A stretch of 9,348 bases of DNA from Lactobacillus sp. UBA5815 (GTDB taxonomy: Bacteria; Bacillota; Bacilli; Lactobacillales; Lactobacillaceae). A model generated the notes under the pieces. The model was not told where the DNA came from. It saw only the letters and a list, made by a program, of their open reading frames with translations, and did not search any database. A program made the translations under genes and the position numbers. The stretch spans positions 1 through 9,348 of the forward strand of contig DICX01000005.1 of the NCBI GenBank assembly GCA_002417825.1, given 5' to 3'. Shown piece by piece: positions 1-7,094 of this stretch; position 1 is the first letter of the stretch, and the number at the start of each line of letters is the position of its first letter.

Positions 1-2393
1 ATACGTATTTGTTCGGCAGATAAATTTTGAGCTGGAAAAACTGCAATTGAATCGCTTGCATGTGAACCAGACTGTTCAAAATGTTCGATGATTCCTGGAA
101 TCGTTACATTGTGTCCATCTGAAATGGCAGTGACTTCGTATTTTCTACCAGAAATAAATTTTGAAATATTGATTTGTTCTAATTCGTTTTCATCAATGTA
201 TCGCTTCAAAGCAGGAACATCAAAAACAACAGCTGATTTGTTTTTCTTATGATGGCTGACACCGCCGATTAAAAGTGGAAATTTGACGCGATGTGCAAAA
301 TAAAGGGTTTCTGAAAAATCATTTGTTTGCAAAGATGGGACACGTTTAACCTGTGCATGATCGATCAGCGATATTAGGTTTTTCTTATTTTCTGACTTTG
401 TGTAGGATGCACCTAAAATTTTAAGTCCATATTGGCTCAGCCGCTCACGATATTGATTAACTTGTTTCCCAGAAAATTGGATCACGACTTGTGTGATATT
501 TTCTTTATGCGCCACGTTGATGATGTTTTCGAGCGTAATCGGTTCAAAGTAAACACGATCCACCATATCATAACCGGCAGATATCGCTTCCGGGTTATTG
601 CTGATTAAAATAGTCGTCATACCAGAAGCTTTCAATGCTTGTGTGGCATGATAAACCATGTAGTCGAATTCACTCGTTTGAGAGACTTGAAAAGGTTGAA
701 TTCCAATAATCAGGACTTTATTTTTTGCTTTGATTGGCTTAACTTCATTTGCAACGCCATAAGCATTATAATAAGCCTCTATTTTGGTTGGATAAAGTCC
801 TGCACTGCCGTCCAATTTAATATAACTTGGTCTGATGTTAGCTTTTTCAAGTGTGTTTTGGATCTCACTGCCATCTGTATGCCTTAAGTAAGCAATGAGT
901 TCATTTGGAAGTCCAAAATGTTTTGCTTGAGACAACAACGTCGCCGACAATGGTTTTGGCGCTTGATAAATTTTTCTGATTAGAATTGCTAAATGTCGAA
1001 GCTTTTGAAAATAAACCGGATGAATATGAAATAATGGATGGAGTTTAGCGTAGCTATAATCTCTAAAAAGCGCAGCCAGCAAATAAATTAGATGCATTTC
1101 ATCTAAATGGCTCAATTTTTGATTCAGTTTTGCTTCAGGTAAATGTAAAGCAGTCAAGAAAGTATTTTCATCATTAGTCAAAGAGGTTGTTGATTGTAAT
1201 GCTTTCAAAAAAGCTGATTCAAAATTGCGACCGATACCAATGGCTTCTCCACCAGATTGCATCCTAGAATTTAATTGATAATGATTATATCCAGAATCTG
1301 CAAAAGACCATAATGGTACTTTAACTGCAACTGTGTCAAAAATAGGTTCCACTGCTGCATTCAAATTAGATTGTGGATCAGTGATTTCATCGAGTCGATA
1401 ACCCAAAGCAATTTTGGCAGTGATATATCCCACACTGTAAACGCCTGCCCGATATCCCATTAAAGCACTACGCGTAATTCGGGGTTTAAAAGTTAGAACT
1501 TTAATTATAAAACGATCATTCAAATGTCGTACTGCAAAATGAACACTCATAATACCGACTAAAGAAAGCTTTACCATTATTTTCTTTGCAATTTTTTTCA
1601 AAGCTTCAAGTTCGTCATTATTTAACGTCAATATTGGCGTTACTAAAACAGAATCTCCACTATTGATTGCAACGCTTTCCAGAGATGCTGTCTGCGAAAC
1701 GAAATTAATGTTTCCATAATCATCACGTAAAACATCTAAAATGATTTCTTCCCAATCAGACAAGTCTTCAGTAAACCCAAAATCTTGGATCGTAAACGAT
1801 TCTTTTTGCTTCTCTTTTTGCCAAAATTGTGATAGTTCAGAAGCATTTTTAATTCTAAAATGATCGTTACGGACATACCGGTGATATTTAGTAATCAACA
1901 ATGGATAATCAAAATTTGGTAAAGTTTCGCTTGTGTCTTGTTTTGAATCAACTTGCCACGATTGTGCAATTGGCAGACCCGCTTCTTTCAAAAAAGTCAT
2001 TTCATGTGCTTGAGAATTGAGATGCAATGCTTTGGGGTTGACCGTCAATAATTTGATTCCCATTTCGGTTAAAATACCATCATCAAACAATTCACGAGTT
2101 AAGCGTAAACCTACTGTACTTCCAAAAGCAGTAACGATTGCATCCGGTTCCTCCATACGTAAAATTCGCTTTAAAAAAGAAAGCGTCATCGGTTCAAGAT
2201 AAACTTTAACTCCTGGTCGATGGTCACTAGCAACCGTTGCAGGATTTGAGTTAACTAAAACGACTTGAACTTCGTCTTCAAGAAAAGCATCTATGGCCTG
2301 CTTAGCCATCAAGTCAAGCTCAGACACTGCCCCAACAATATTAGGACCTGCCCCAATCAACATGATTTTATTTAAATCGTGATGTGAAATCAT
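1..2393 (-). CDS. CarB-like protein (degenerate carbamoyl phosphate synthase large subunit), 3' end beyond window
   Basis: The first 797 codons are open with no stop or frameshift; the C-terminal part lies outside the window. The CarB fold is clear: an N-terminal biotin-carboxylase-like domain (VLVNSNPATVASD about 46-57), a first ATP-grasp unit to about 400 (NSGDSVLVTP 244-253, IGIGRNFE 385-392), an oligomerisation-like segment, then the second half from about 557 (SEFDY, YFEPITLE 615-622, VIQFSG 637-642, AISDG 756-760). Key catalytic positions are altered. The ATP-binding Arg after 'PVIIR' is Thr168, and the glycine-rich loop is replaced by YVRNDHF. Metal ligands equivalent to E. coli Gln285, Glu299 and Asn301 read His285, Thr301 and Lys303. 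In the second half Arg715 reads Gly710, its Gly-rich loop is lost, and the GGGPNRIGQG-type loop is GIQPFQVSQT. The start ATG overlaps the carA stop (ATGA). By family it should make carbamoyl phosphate from ATP and bicarbonate; from its residues it probably cannot. Its real role is unknown. Confidence 0.9.
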   Translation of the reverse strand, partial: MISHHDLNKIMLIGAGPNIVGAVSELDLMAKQAIDAFLEDEVQVVLVNSNPATVASDHRPGVKVYLEPMTLSFLKRILRMEEPDAIVTAFGSTVGLRLTRELFDDGILTEMGIKLLTVNPKALHLNSQAHEMTFLKEAGLPIAQSWQVDSKQDTSETLPNFDYPLLITKYHRYVRNDHFRIKNASELSQFWQKEKQKESFTIQDFGFTEDLSDWEEIILDVLRDDYGNINFVSQTASLESVAINSGDSVLVTPILTLNNDELEALKKIAKKIMVKLSLVGIMSVHFAVRHLNDRFIIKVLTFKPRITRSALMGYRAGVYSVGYITAKIALGYRLDEITDPQSNLNAAVEPIFDTVAVKVPLWSFADSGYNHYQLNSRMQSGGEAIGIGRNFESAFLKALQSTTSLTNDENTFLTALHLPEAKLNQKLSHLDEMHLIYLLAALFRDYSYAKLHPLFHIHPVYFQKLRHLAILIRKIYQAPKPLSATLLSQAKHFGLPNELIAYLRHTDGSEIQNTLEKANIRPSYIKLDGSAGLYPTKIEAYYNAYGVANEVKPIKAKNKVLIIGIQPFQVSQTSEFDYMVYHATQALKASGMTTILISNNPEAISAGYDMVDRVYFEPITLENIINVAHKENITQVVIQFSGKQVNQYRERLSQYGLKILGASYTKSENKKNLISLIDHAQVKRVPSLQTNDFSETLYFAHRVKFPLLIGGVSHHKKNKSAVVFDVPALKRYIDENELEQINISKFISGRKYEVTAISDGHNVTIPGIIEHFEQSGSHASDSIAVFPAQNLSAEQIR

Positions 2394-3454
2394 CGACTCA
2401 TCTCCATCATTTTTAAAAATTGATCATAAATGCCGCGTGCCGCAAAAGATCCAGGCGATCCCTCTGGATTGAACGCAGTTGCGATCAGTTTATTTTCTTG
2501 TGAAGTAAACCCAGCTAGCAAATGTGTATGAAGTTCAAAATAAGTTTGTGTTAAATCATCGGTTAAATCTGGACCACTGACCAGCTTTTGGATGTTCATT
2601 GCAGTTTGCCAAATTTGTGATGTTTTTGTTTCAATAACAGGATAATTGTTACCATTAAAAGGTGGATTAAGTGGTGTTAATTTAAAATTCAAATAATCAC
2701 TCAATATTAAAAAGCCCAATCCGATTCCCATGATAGGTATTTTCCCATAAAAAGTTTTTAAAATAGCGGTTAGTGCCGTTTTAACTTCAGAAACAGAACC
2801 AGGACCATTAGACAAGATAAGGCCATCAGGACGAAGATCATAAATATCTTGAACAGTTGTGTCATAGGGCATCACTAAACAATTTATTTTTCTAAGAGAA
2901 AGAGCTCTCAGCAATGAATGCTTCAATCCTAAATCGATGATTGCAACTGTTTGTCCAATGTTAGGCGCTGCATAAGCAGAACCAGTTGAAACTTGAGATG
3001 TCTTGTTCTTGGGCAAAACCAATGCTTTGATTTGATCAAAAGCATGCTGATCATCTGTGTCCATGATCGATGCCTTAATCACATTTTTTTGGGCTAATTT
3101 ATGAACTAAGGCTCGTGTATCAACTCCCCAAATTGCTGGAACTCTCTTTTCTTCCAAAAAGCGGCCTAAATCCTGAAAATTTTCATGCGTTGTGATTTGC
3201 CATGCAATGTCATTGGCAATGATCCCTCTTACTTTAGGATTTATCGCTTCGTAATTGATTGCATTGATACCGCTTGTGCCAATAATTGGCGTTGTAAAAA
3301 CTAGAATTTTTCCTGCATTGGTTGGATCGGTCAAAGCTTCCTGATAGCCATGGTTTCCAGTTTGAATTGCCAATTCACCTGTTGCCGTTGTTTCGGCGCC
3401 AAACCGTTCTCCTGAAAACGAAGTACCATCTTCTAAAATCAAAAAACTTTTCAT
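2390..3454 (-). CDS. CarA-like protein (carbamoyl phosphate synthase small subunit with lost glutaminase triad)
   Basis: The protein is 354 residues, the usual CarA length. Residues 1-150 are a recognisable CarA N-terminal domain (LEDGTSFSGE 7-16, HGYQEALTDP 35-44, GVDTRAL 110-116). From about 168 follows a class I glutamine amidotransferase domain with the oxyanion-side loop LSNGPG (214-219). In active CarA the nucleophile elbow reads GICLGHQ; here it is GIGLGFL (243-249), so Cys is Gly245 (codon GGA). The terminal YHPEASPGP reads FNPEGSPGS (328-336), so the triad His is Asn329, although Glu331 remains. The HRGANHP and NHG motifs of the glutamine pocket are also replaced (FNGNNYP 266-272). 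It should therefore not hydrolyse glutamine. An AAAGGG Shine-Dalgarno lies in the end of rluD, 3 bases separate the genes, and its stop overlaps the carB start. It probably still pairs with the CarB-like partner, which is inference. Confidence 0.92.
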   Translation of the reverse strand: MKSFLILEDGTSFSGERFGAETTATGELAIQTGNHGYQEALTDPTNAGKILVFTTPIIGTSGINAINYEAINPKVRGIIANDIAWQITTHENFQDLGRFLEEKRVPAIWGVDTRALVHKLAQKNVIKASIMDTDDQHAFDQIKALVLPKNKTSQVSTGSAYAAPNIGQTVAIIDLGLKHSLLRALSLRKINCLVMPYDTTVQDIYDLRPDGLILSNGPGSVSEVKTALTAILKTFYGKIPIMGIGLGFLILSDYLNFKLTPLNPPFNGNNYPVIETKTSQIWQTAMNIQKLVSGPDLTDDLTQTYFELHTHLLAGFTSQENKLIATAFNPEGSPGSFAARGIYDQFLKMMEMSR

Positions 3455-3457
3455 GAC

Positions 3458-4363
3458 TTACCCTTTCTCACGAAGCTTTTTTAGTTGTTGCTGAAAGATT
3501 TCAGGCGGATCACAGTGAAAAATCTTTTTTTCGCCAGTCGATGGTTGTACAAATCCCAGCACAGCAGCATGAAGAAATTGACCATGTCCATGCAGTGTTT
3601 TCGACGGCCCATAAAGTGGATCGCCGGCGACCGGATGCCCAATATATTTTAGATGAACTCTGATTTGATGTGTTCGACCAGTTTCTAATTGACAACGTAT
3701 CAAGGTATATCCGGAAAACTGCTCTAGAACTTCAAAATGTGTTACAGCACTGCGGCCGTTGGGAACGACAGCCATTTGCTTACGATTGTATGGACTGCGG
3801 CCAATAGGTGCCGTAATCGTTCCCCTCTTTTCGGTAAAGTTGCCATGTACGATGGCTAAATAAAAACGAGGATTGGTTTTAGCCGCTAATTGTTTTTCCA
3901 AGGAGTCACGGGCATGATCGTTTTTGGCGATCATGAGCAATCCAGAAGTATCTTTATCAATGCGGTGCACGATGCCAGGACGAAATCCTTCAGGACTTTC
4001 GGCTAAATGACGTGTATGAAAAAGTAACGCATTGACCAAAGTATGATCTGGGTGCCCTGCTGAAGGATGAACAACCATACCTTGCGGTTTATTGACTACG
4101 ATCACGTCTTGATCTTCATACACAATTTCTAAAGGAATATTTTCCGCAACTAAATTCAGTGCCTTTTTAGGTGGTACATGAATCTTGATTTGATCACCAG
4201 ATTTCACCTTATAAGACGCTTTTTCAATTTTATCATTGACACGGATGGTTTGACTAGAAAGCATCGCTTTGATTCGTGTTCGGCTTAGGTCTGGCAATTT
4301 TTGTGCGATGTATTTATCAAGACGATTTGAATCTTTTTCAACGTCTAGTCGATAATCTGTCAT
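3458..4363 (-). CDS. rluD: RluD/RluA-family 23S rRNA pseudouridine synthase
   Basis: A 301-residue RluA-family pseudouridine synthase, which isomerises uridines in large-subunit rRNA in the cytoplasm. An S4 RNA-binding domain covers about residues 13-70 (RLDKYIAQKLPDLSRTRIK). The catalytic domain follows: VVNKPQGMVVHP (89-100), then GIVHRIDKDTSG (130-141) with the nucleophile Asp136, and LETGRTHQIRVHL plus GHPVAGDPLYG near the C terminus. Every hallmark is present, so it should be active. The exact rRNA target (RluD-like positions versus another) cannot be read from sequence. A GAAGGA ribosome binding site lies 11 bases before the ATG, inside lspA, and the start overlaps the lspA stop as ATGA. 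The lspA-rluD order followed by pyrimidine genes is familiar in lactic acid bacteria. Confidence 0.93.
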   Translation of the reverse strand: MTDYRLDVEKDSNRLDKYIAQKLPDLSRTRIKAMLSSQTIRVNDKIEKASYKVKSGDQIKIHVPPKKALNLVAENIPLEIVYEDQDVIVVNKPQGMVVHPSAGHPDHTLVNALLFHTRHLAESPEGFRPGIVHRIDKDTSGLLMIAKNDHARDSLEKQLAAKTNPRFYLAIVHGNFTEKRGTITAPIGRSPYNRKQMAVVPNGRSAVTHFEVLEQFSGYTLIRCQLETGRTHQIRVHLKYIGHPVAGDPLYGPSKTLHGHGQFLHAAVLGFVQPSTGEKKIFHCDPPEIFQQQLKKLREKG

Positions 4364-4839
4364 TTCAGTCGAGATCCTTCCCTGTTTTTTTCATCTTTAT
4401 CAATAAAAATCAGATAAATAAAAATACAAAGAATTCCTAAAGTGATTGCAGAATCTGCTAAATTAAAAATATTAAAGTTGACGAAATCAAGTTGAATCAT
4501 GTCGATCACATATTTTAGATGAATACGATCGATCAAATTTCCAATGATACCTCCCAAAGTTAGGCACAAACCAATATTAAATAAACGGCTTTTTTTCGGA
4601 TGAACGAATAAGAAATAAAATATTGCGATGATTGCAACTAACGCAATTAAGTAAAACAACCACATCTGCCCGCTAAAAATATTCCAAGCAGCACCATCAT
4701 TGCGTAAGTAATTAAAGGAAATAACGCCAGGAATAATCGTGTGAGTTTCACCTAATGAATAATTCATCACGACAACATGTTTTAAGCTTTGATCTGCAAC
4801 AATGACCAATACTGATATGAGTAAATAAATAATTTGCAT
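4360..4839 (-). CDS. lspA: Lipoprotein signal peptidase (signal peptidase II)
   Basis: A 159-residue membrane aspartyl protease that removes the signal peptide from diacylated prolipoproteins. Four hydrophobic helices are visible. Family motifs are in order: the first helix with ADQSLKH, the FNYLRNDGAAW segment, GGIIGNLIDRI, then YVIDM and FNLADSAI, which carry the two catalytic aspartates (Asp113 and Asp129 counted from the ATG). I chose the ATG at 4839 because the AAGGA at 4848-4852 sits 8 bases before it. An in-frame GTG at 4845 would add two residues but lies only 2 bases from the same site. The Shine-Dalgarno overlaps the fhs stop codon, so translation is probably coupled to fhs. The stop overlaps the rluD start. 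Confidence 0.93.
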   Translation of the reverse strand: MQIIYLLISVLVIVADQSLKHVVVMNYSLGETHTIIPGVISFNYLRNDGAAWNIFSGQMWLFYLIALVAIIAIFYFLFVHPKKSRLFNIGLCLTLGGIIGNLIDRIHLKYVIDMIQLDFVNFNIFNLADSAITLGILCIFIYLIFIDKDEKNREGSRLK

Positions 4840-4847
4840 GGCCACCG

Positions 4848-4852
4848 TCCTT
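4848..4852 (-). promoter_or_regulatory. lspA ribosome binding site overlapping the fhs stop codon
   Basis: AAGGA begins with the last two bases of the fhs TAA. It is 8 bases from ATG 4839 but only 2 from GTG 4845, which favours the ATG start. The overlap suggests that ribosomes finishing fhs can start lspA. Confidence 0.65.
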
Positions 4853-6527
4853 AAAAAAGACCACTGATTTTGCCATCATTGTCGATGTCAATGTCTAAAG
4901 CAGCCGGATGTTTCGGCAATCCTGGCATGTTTAAAATATGGCCGGTTTCAACGATGATAAATCCAGCGCCTGTTTTAACTTCTAATCCCCTAACATGTAA
5001 GGTAAAGTCTTTGGGCGCCCCTAAAATTTTAGCGTCATCTGTAAAAGAGTATTGTGTCTTGGCGATAATAACAGGCAAGCGGTCCTTCCCTAATTCAATC
5101 AGTTCTTGAAATTGATCTTGTGCTTTGGGTGAATAAACGACTTCTTTAGCACCATAAATTTTAGTCGCAATTTTTTCGATTTTTAATTTTAAAGAATCTT
5201 GTTTTTCATAAGTCATCACCGGAACAGATGATTTTTGATCAGCTAATTCGATTAGTTTCTTAGCTGCTTCAACTCCGCCAATTGATCCGCTGTCATGAAA
5301 ATCAACAATATCACAATCAAATTCTTCTTCTTGAACAAGTTGTTTGAGCAAGTTTAATTCTTGAGAGGTATCACTTGCGAAGCGATTAATCACGACCAAA
5401 ACGGGAATATGATAATGCCGCATATTCATCATGTGTCGCTTTAAATTAGAAAATCCTGCTTTTAATGCTTTTAAGTCTTCTGTTTTAAGATCTTTAGTTG
5501 ATTTCAAGGCTTGATATTTTAGTGCACGTACTGTAGCAACAATAACTGCAGCATCTGGCGTCTTATCCAAATGGGTTGAAACAAAATCCATAAATTTTTG
5601 GCCACCCAAATCTGCGCCAAATCCAGCTTCGGTAACCACATAGTCGCTTAAATGCAAAGCTAGATTAGTCGCGATGACAGAATTAGCACCATGTGCAATG
5701 TTGGCAAATGGTCCACCGTGAACAAGAGTGGGTGTATGCTCCAATGTTTGGACCAAATTTGGCTTTAACGCATTAGCCAGAATCGTTGCAATCGCACCTT
5801 CGAATTTGAGTTGTCTGACGTACACAGGTTGACGATCAAATGTATACCCGACCAATATGTTGCCGATCCGGCGTTTTAAATCGTCTATATCCTGTGCCAA
5901 GCACAATATTGCCATTAATTCGTTAGCCACTGTGATTGCAAAATGAGTTCGATGTTCGATGCCATTGAATCGTGACCCTTGTCCAATCGTGATGTTACGC
6001 AAGGTTCTATCATTGACATCTAAACCACGTTGCAAGCACAAACGATTGGGATCCAATCCCAATACGTTATCTTGATAGATATAATTATCGACCAGTGCAG
6101 CCAATGTATCGATAGCGCTGGTCAAGGCTTCGATATCTCCCGTAAAATGCAAATTGATATCTTCCATTGGGATGATTTGAGAAAGGCCGCCACCTGTAGC
6201 ACCACCTTTTAAGCCAAAAACAGGCCCCATTGAAGGTTCACGTAATGCAATAATTGTCTTACGATGAAGCTGTTGACTCAAAGCATCACCCAAACCAATC
6301 GTCACTGTTGATTTTCCCTCACCTGCAGGTGTTGGACTGATTGATGTAACCAGAATCAAATGTCCCAAATGGTTGTTTTTTTGTGATTTTCTTAACGGGG
6401 GCCACTTTATTTTGGCTTTATCATCACCATATCGTTCAATATCAGAACTCGTTAACCCGATTTGTGCGGCAACTTTGTCAATTGGCCAAGCTGTTGTTTC
6501 TTGTGCAATTTCAATATCTGTTTTCAT
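4851..6527 (-). CDS. fhs: Formate-tetrahydrofolate ligase
   Basis: A 558-residue cytosolic enzyme of the usual family length. It joins formate to tetrahydrofolate with ATP, giving 10-formyl-THF for purine synthesis and initiator tRNA formylation. The P-loop TPAGEGKST lies at 66-74, and [19 protein letters not shown] at 96-114. [11 protein letters not shown] at 270-280 and [15 protein letters not shown] at 300-314 are family signatures, and the ending [12 protein letters not shown] is typical. No key residue appears missing. The start is an ATG that overlaps the stop of the preceding membrane-protein gene, with AAAGAGG about 8 bases upstream. It is co-transcribed with lspA, rluD and the carAB-like pair. 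The shared theme with CarAB would be nucleotide precursor supply, though the altered CarAB weakens that link. Confidence 0.96.
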   Translation of the reverse strand: MKTDIEIAQETTAWPIDKVAAQIGLTSSDIERYGDDKAKIKWPPLRKSQKNNHLGHLILVTSISPTPAGEGKSTVTIGLGDALSQQLHRKTIIALREPSMGPVFGLKGGATGGGLSQIIPMEDINLHFTGDIEALTSAIDTLAALVDNYIYQDNVLGLDPNRLCLQRGLDVNDRTLRNITIGQGSRFNGIEHRTHFAITVANELMAILCLAQDIDDLKRRIGNILVGYTFDRQPVYVRQLKFEGAIATILANALKPNLVQTLEHTPTLVHGGPFANIAHGANSVIATNLALHLSDYVVTEAGFGADLGGQKFMDFVSTHLDKTPDAAVIVATVRALKYQALKSTKDLKTEDLKALKAGFSNLKRHMMNMRHYHIPVLVVINRFASDTSQELNLLKQLVQEEEFDCDIVDFHDSGSIGGVEAAKKLIELADQKSSVPVMTYEKQDSLKLKIEKIATKIYGAKEVVYSPKAQDQFQELIELGKDRLPVIIAKTQYSFTDDAKILGAPKDFTLHVRGLEVKTGAGFIIVETGHILNMPGLPKHPAALDIDIDNDGKISGLF

Positions 6528-6880
6528 TTTGATAACCTCTTTCGATTAAAAGTCATATAACAAAACTGCTGATGACTAGAAAGTTTGACACGATAGAATG
6601 CCAAAAAATGCCATTGTAAGCAAAGTTGTGGTTGTTGTATCAAAATTTGTTTGCCGCGATATGGCAGACAAATCTCAAATCTATTTTTAGACGACCGAAT
6701 ATAAGAAAAAAAGAAAGTGTAAATCACTCCTATAATGAAAAGCGTGCCGATCAGTAATGCATCAAAACTTATTTTTTGATTGCTTTCGTATCCTATGATA
6801 AAAGCTAAGAAAAGCAAAATAAACAGCCAACTGTAGTAAATAAGGCCACTTCGACCTAAAAAAATAAAATGTTTTTTCAC
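6524..6880 (-). CDS. Small two-helix membrane protein (first gene of the operon)
   Basis: A 118-residue protein with a short basic N terminus, two hydrophobic helices (about residues 10-28 and 40-60 from the chosen start), a basic loop (YIRSSKNRF), and a C-terminal soluble part of about 55 residues rich in Gln, Phe and basic residues. The layout resembles small EbsA-like or PH-like membrane proteins of lactobacilli, but I see no motif that proves this, and the function is unknown. I chose GTG at 6880 because GAGG at 6889-6892 lies 8 bases upstream. The longer in-frame GTG at 6887-6889 overlaps that ribosome binding site and would add three residues. The stop overlaps the fhs ATG (ATGA), so it is coupled to fhs. 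Confidence 0.75.
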   Translation of the reverse strand: MKKHFIFLGRSGLIYYSWLFILLFLAFIIGYESNQKISFDALLIGTLFIIGVIYTFFFSYIRSSKNRFEICLPYRGKQILIQQPQLCLQWHFLAFYRVKLSSHQQFCYMTFNRKRLSK

Positions 6881-6888
6881 TCTTTTCA

Positions 6889-6892
6889 CCTC
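6889..6892 (-). promoter_or_regulatory. Ribosome binding site deciding the start of the membrane-protein gene
   Basis: GAGG (within GTGAGGTG) lies 8 bases before the GTG at 6880, a standard distance. The upstream GTG at 6887-6889 shares bases with this site, so it is unlikely to be used. Confidence 0.6.
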
Positions 6893-6902
6893 ACGATACC
6901 TC

Positions 6903-6919
6903 TTGGTGTATTATACCAA
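6903..6919. promoter_or_regulatory. Operator-like dyad over the operon -10 box
   Basis: TTGGTGTATTATACCAA is a 17-base imperfect palindrome (one mismatched pair around a single central base). It covers the -10 box and the likely start point of the minus-strand operon. The position suits a repressor site, but part of the symmetry comes from the -10 itself. The regulator is unknown. Confidence 0.4.
6910..6918 (-). promoter_or_regulatory. Extended -10 promoter of the membrane-protein/fhs/lspA/rluD/carAB-like operon
   Basis: On the minus strand TGGTATAAT gives a perfect TATAAT (6910-6915) with the TGn extension. No good -35 is present at 16-18 bases (ATTAGT at best), as expected for an extended -10 promoter. 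Transcription would start near 6903, leaving a leader of about 20 bases that carries the GAGG site. It is the only convincing promoter upstream of the six-gene cluster. Confidence 0.65.
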
Positions 6920-6934
6920 ATTATCGATTTAAAC

Positions 6935-6950
6935 TAATGGCTGGCCATTA
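6935..6950. repeat. Perfect inverted repeat in the divergent control region
   Basis: TAATGGC-TG-GCCATTA has perfect 7-base arms around a 2-base spacer. It lies where the -35 of the leftward promoter would be and upstream of the degV promoter region. No T-tract follows, so it is not a terminator. A protein-binding site is the likelier reading. Confidence 0.45.
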
Positions 6951-6985
6951 CCAATTCAATTTCATGGAAAAGACTTTACCTTAAA

Positions 6986-7029
6986 TTGATGGCATTACTT
7001 TGTTTGTAATACTTTTTTCACGATACATA
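6986..7029 (+). promoter_or_regulatory. Candidate degV promoter region
   Basis: Two weak arrangements are visible: TTGTTT (7000-7005) with TACATA (7024-7029) at 18 bases, or TTGATG (6986-6991) with TAATAC (7007-7012) at 15 bases. Neither is strong and sequence alone cannot decide between them. The leader to the degV start would be about 60-80 bases. Confidence 0.3.
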
Positions 7030-7080
7030 GCTAGTTAAAAAGGTGCCAATGTATTAAAATGAACTTATTAATGAGAACTA

Positions 7081-7088
7081 GAGAGGGG
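7081..7088 (+). promoter_or_regulatory. degV ribosome binding site
   Basis: GAGAGGGG lies 6 bases before the ATG at 7095 and fixes that start. The in-frame ATGs at 7059 and 7071 have no comparable site. Confidence 0.7.
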
Positions 7089-7094
7089 TTTATC

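Noticed and set aside
639..887. Small plus-strand reading frames inside the carB-like gene (639-887 and 2017-2202)
   Set aside because: They are antisense to a clear CarB-like coding frame and show no ribosome binding site or family resemblance.
1..2393. Pseudogene or frameshifted carB
   Set aside because: I translated the whole minus-strand frame: 797 codons without a stop, aligned to CarB along its length. The changes are substitutions in active sites, not breaks.
3455..3457. PyrR attenuator or riboswitch before carA
   Set aside because: Only 3 bases separate the rluD stop and the carA start, and no leader hairpin or terminator can fit.
4870..6212. Plus-strand reading frames inside fhs (4870-5109, 6030-6212)
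   Set aside because: They are antisense to well-conserved Fhs motifs, so they are chance open frames.
7059..7094. Earlier ATG start for degV (12 extra residues)
   Set aside because: GAGAGGGG at 7081-7088 is correctly spaced for ATG 7095, and DegV proteins begin at MKIGVLTDSS. The upstream stretch has no ribosome binding site.
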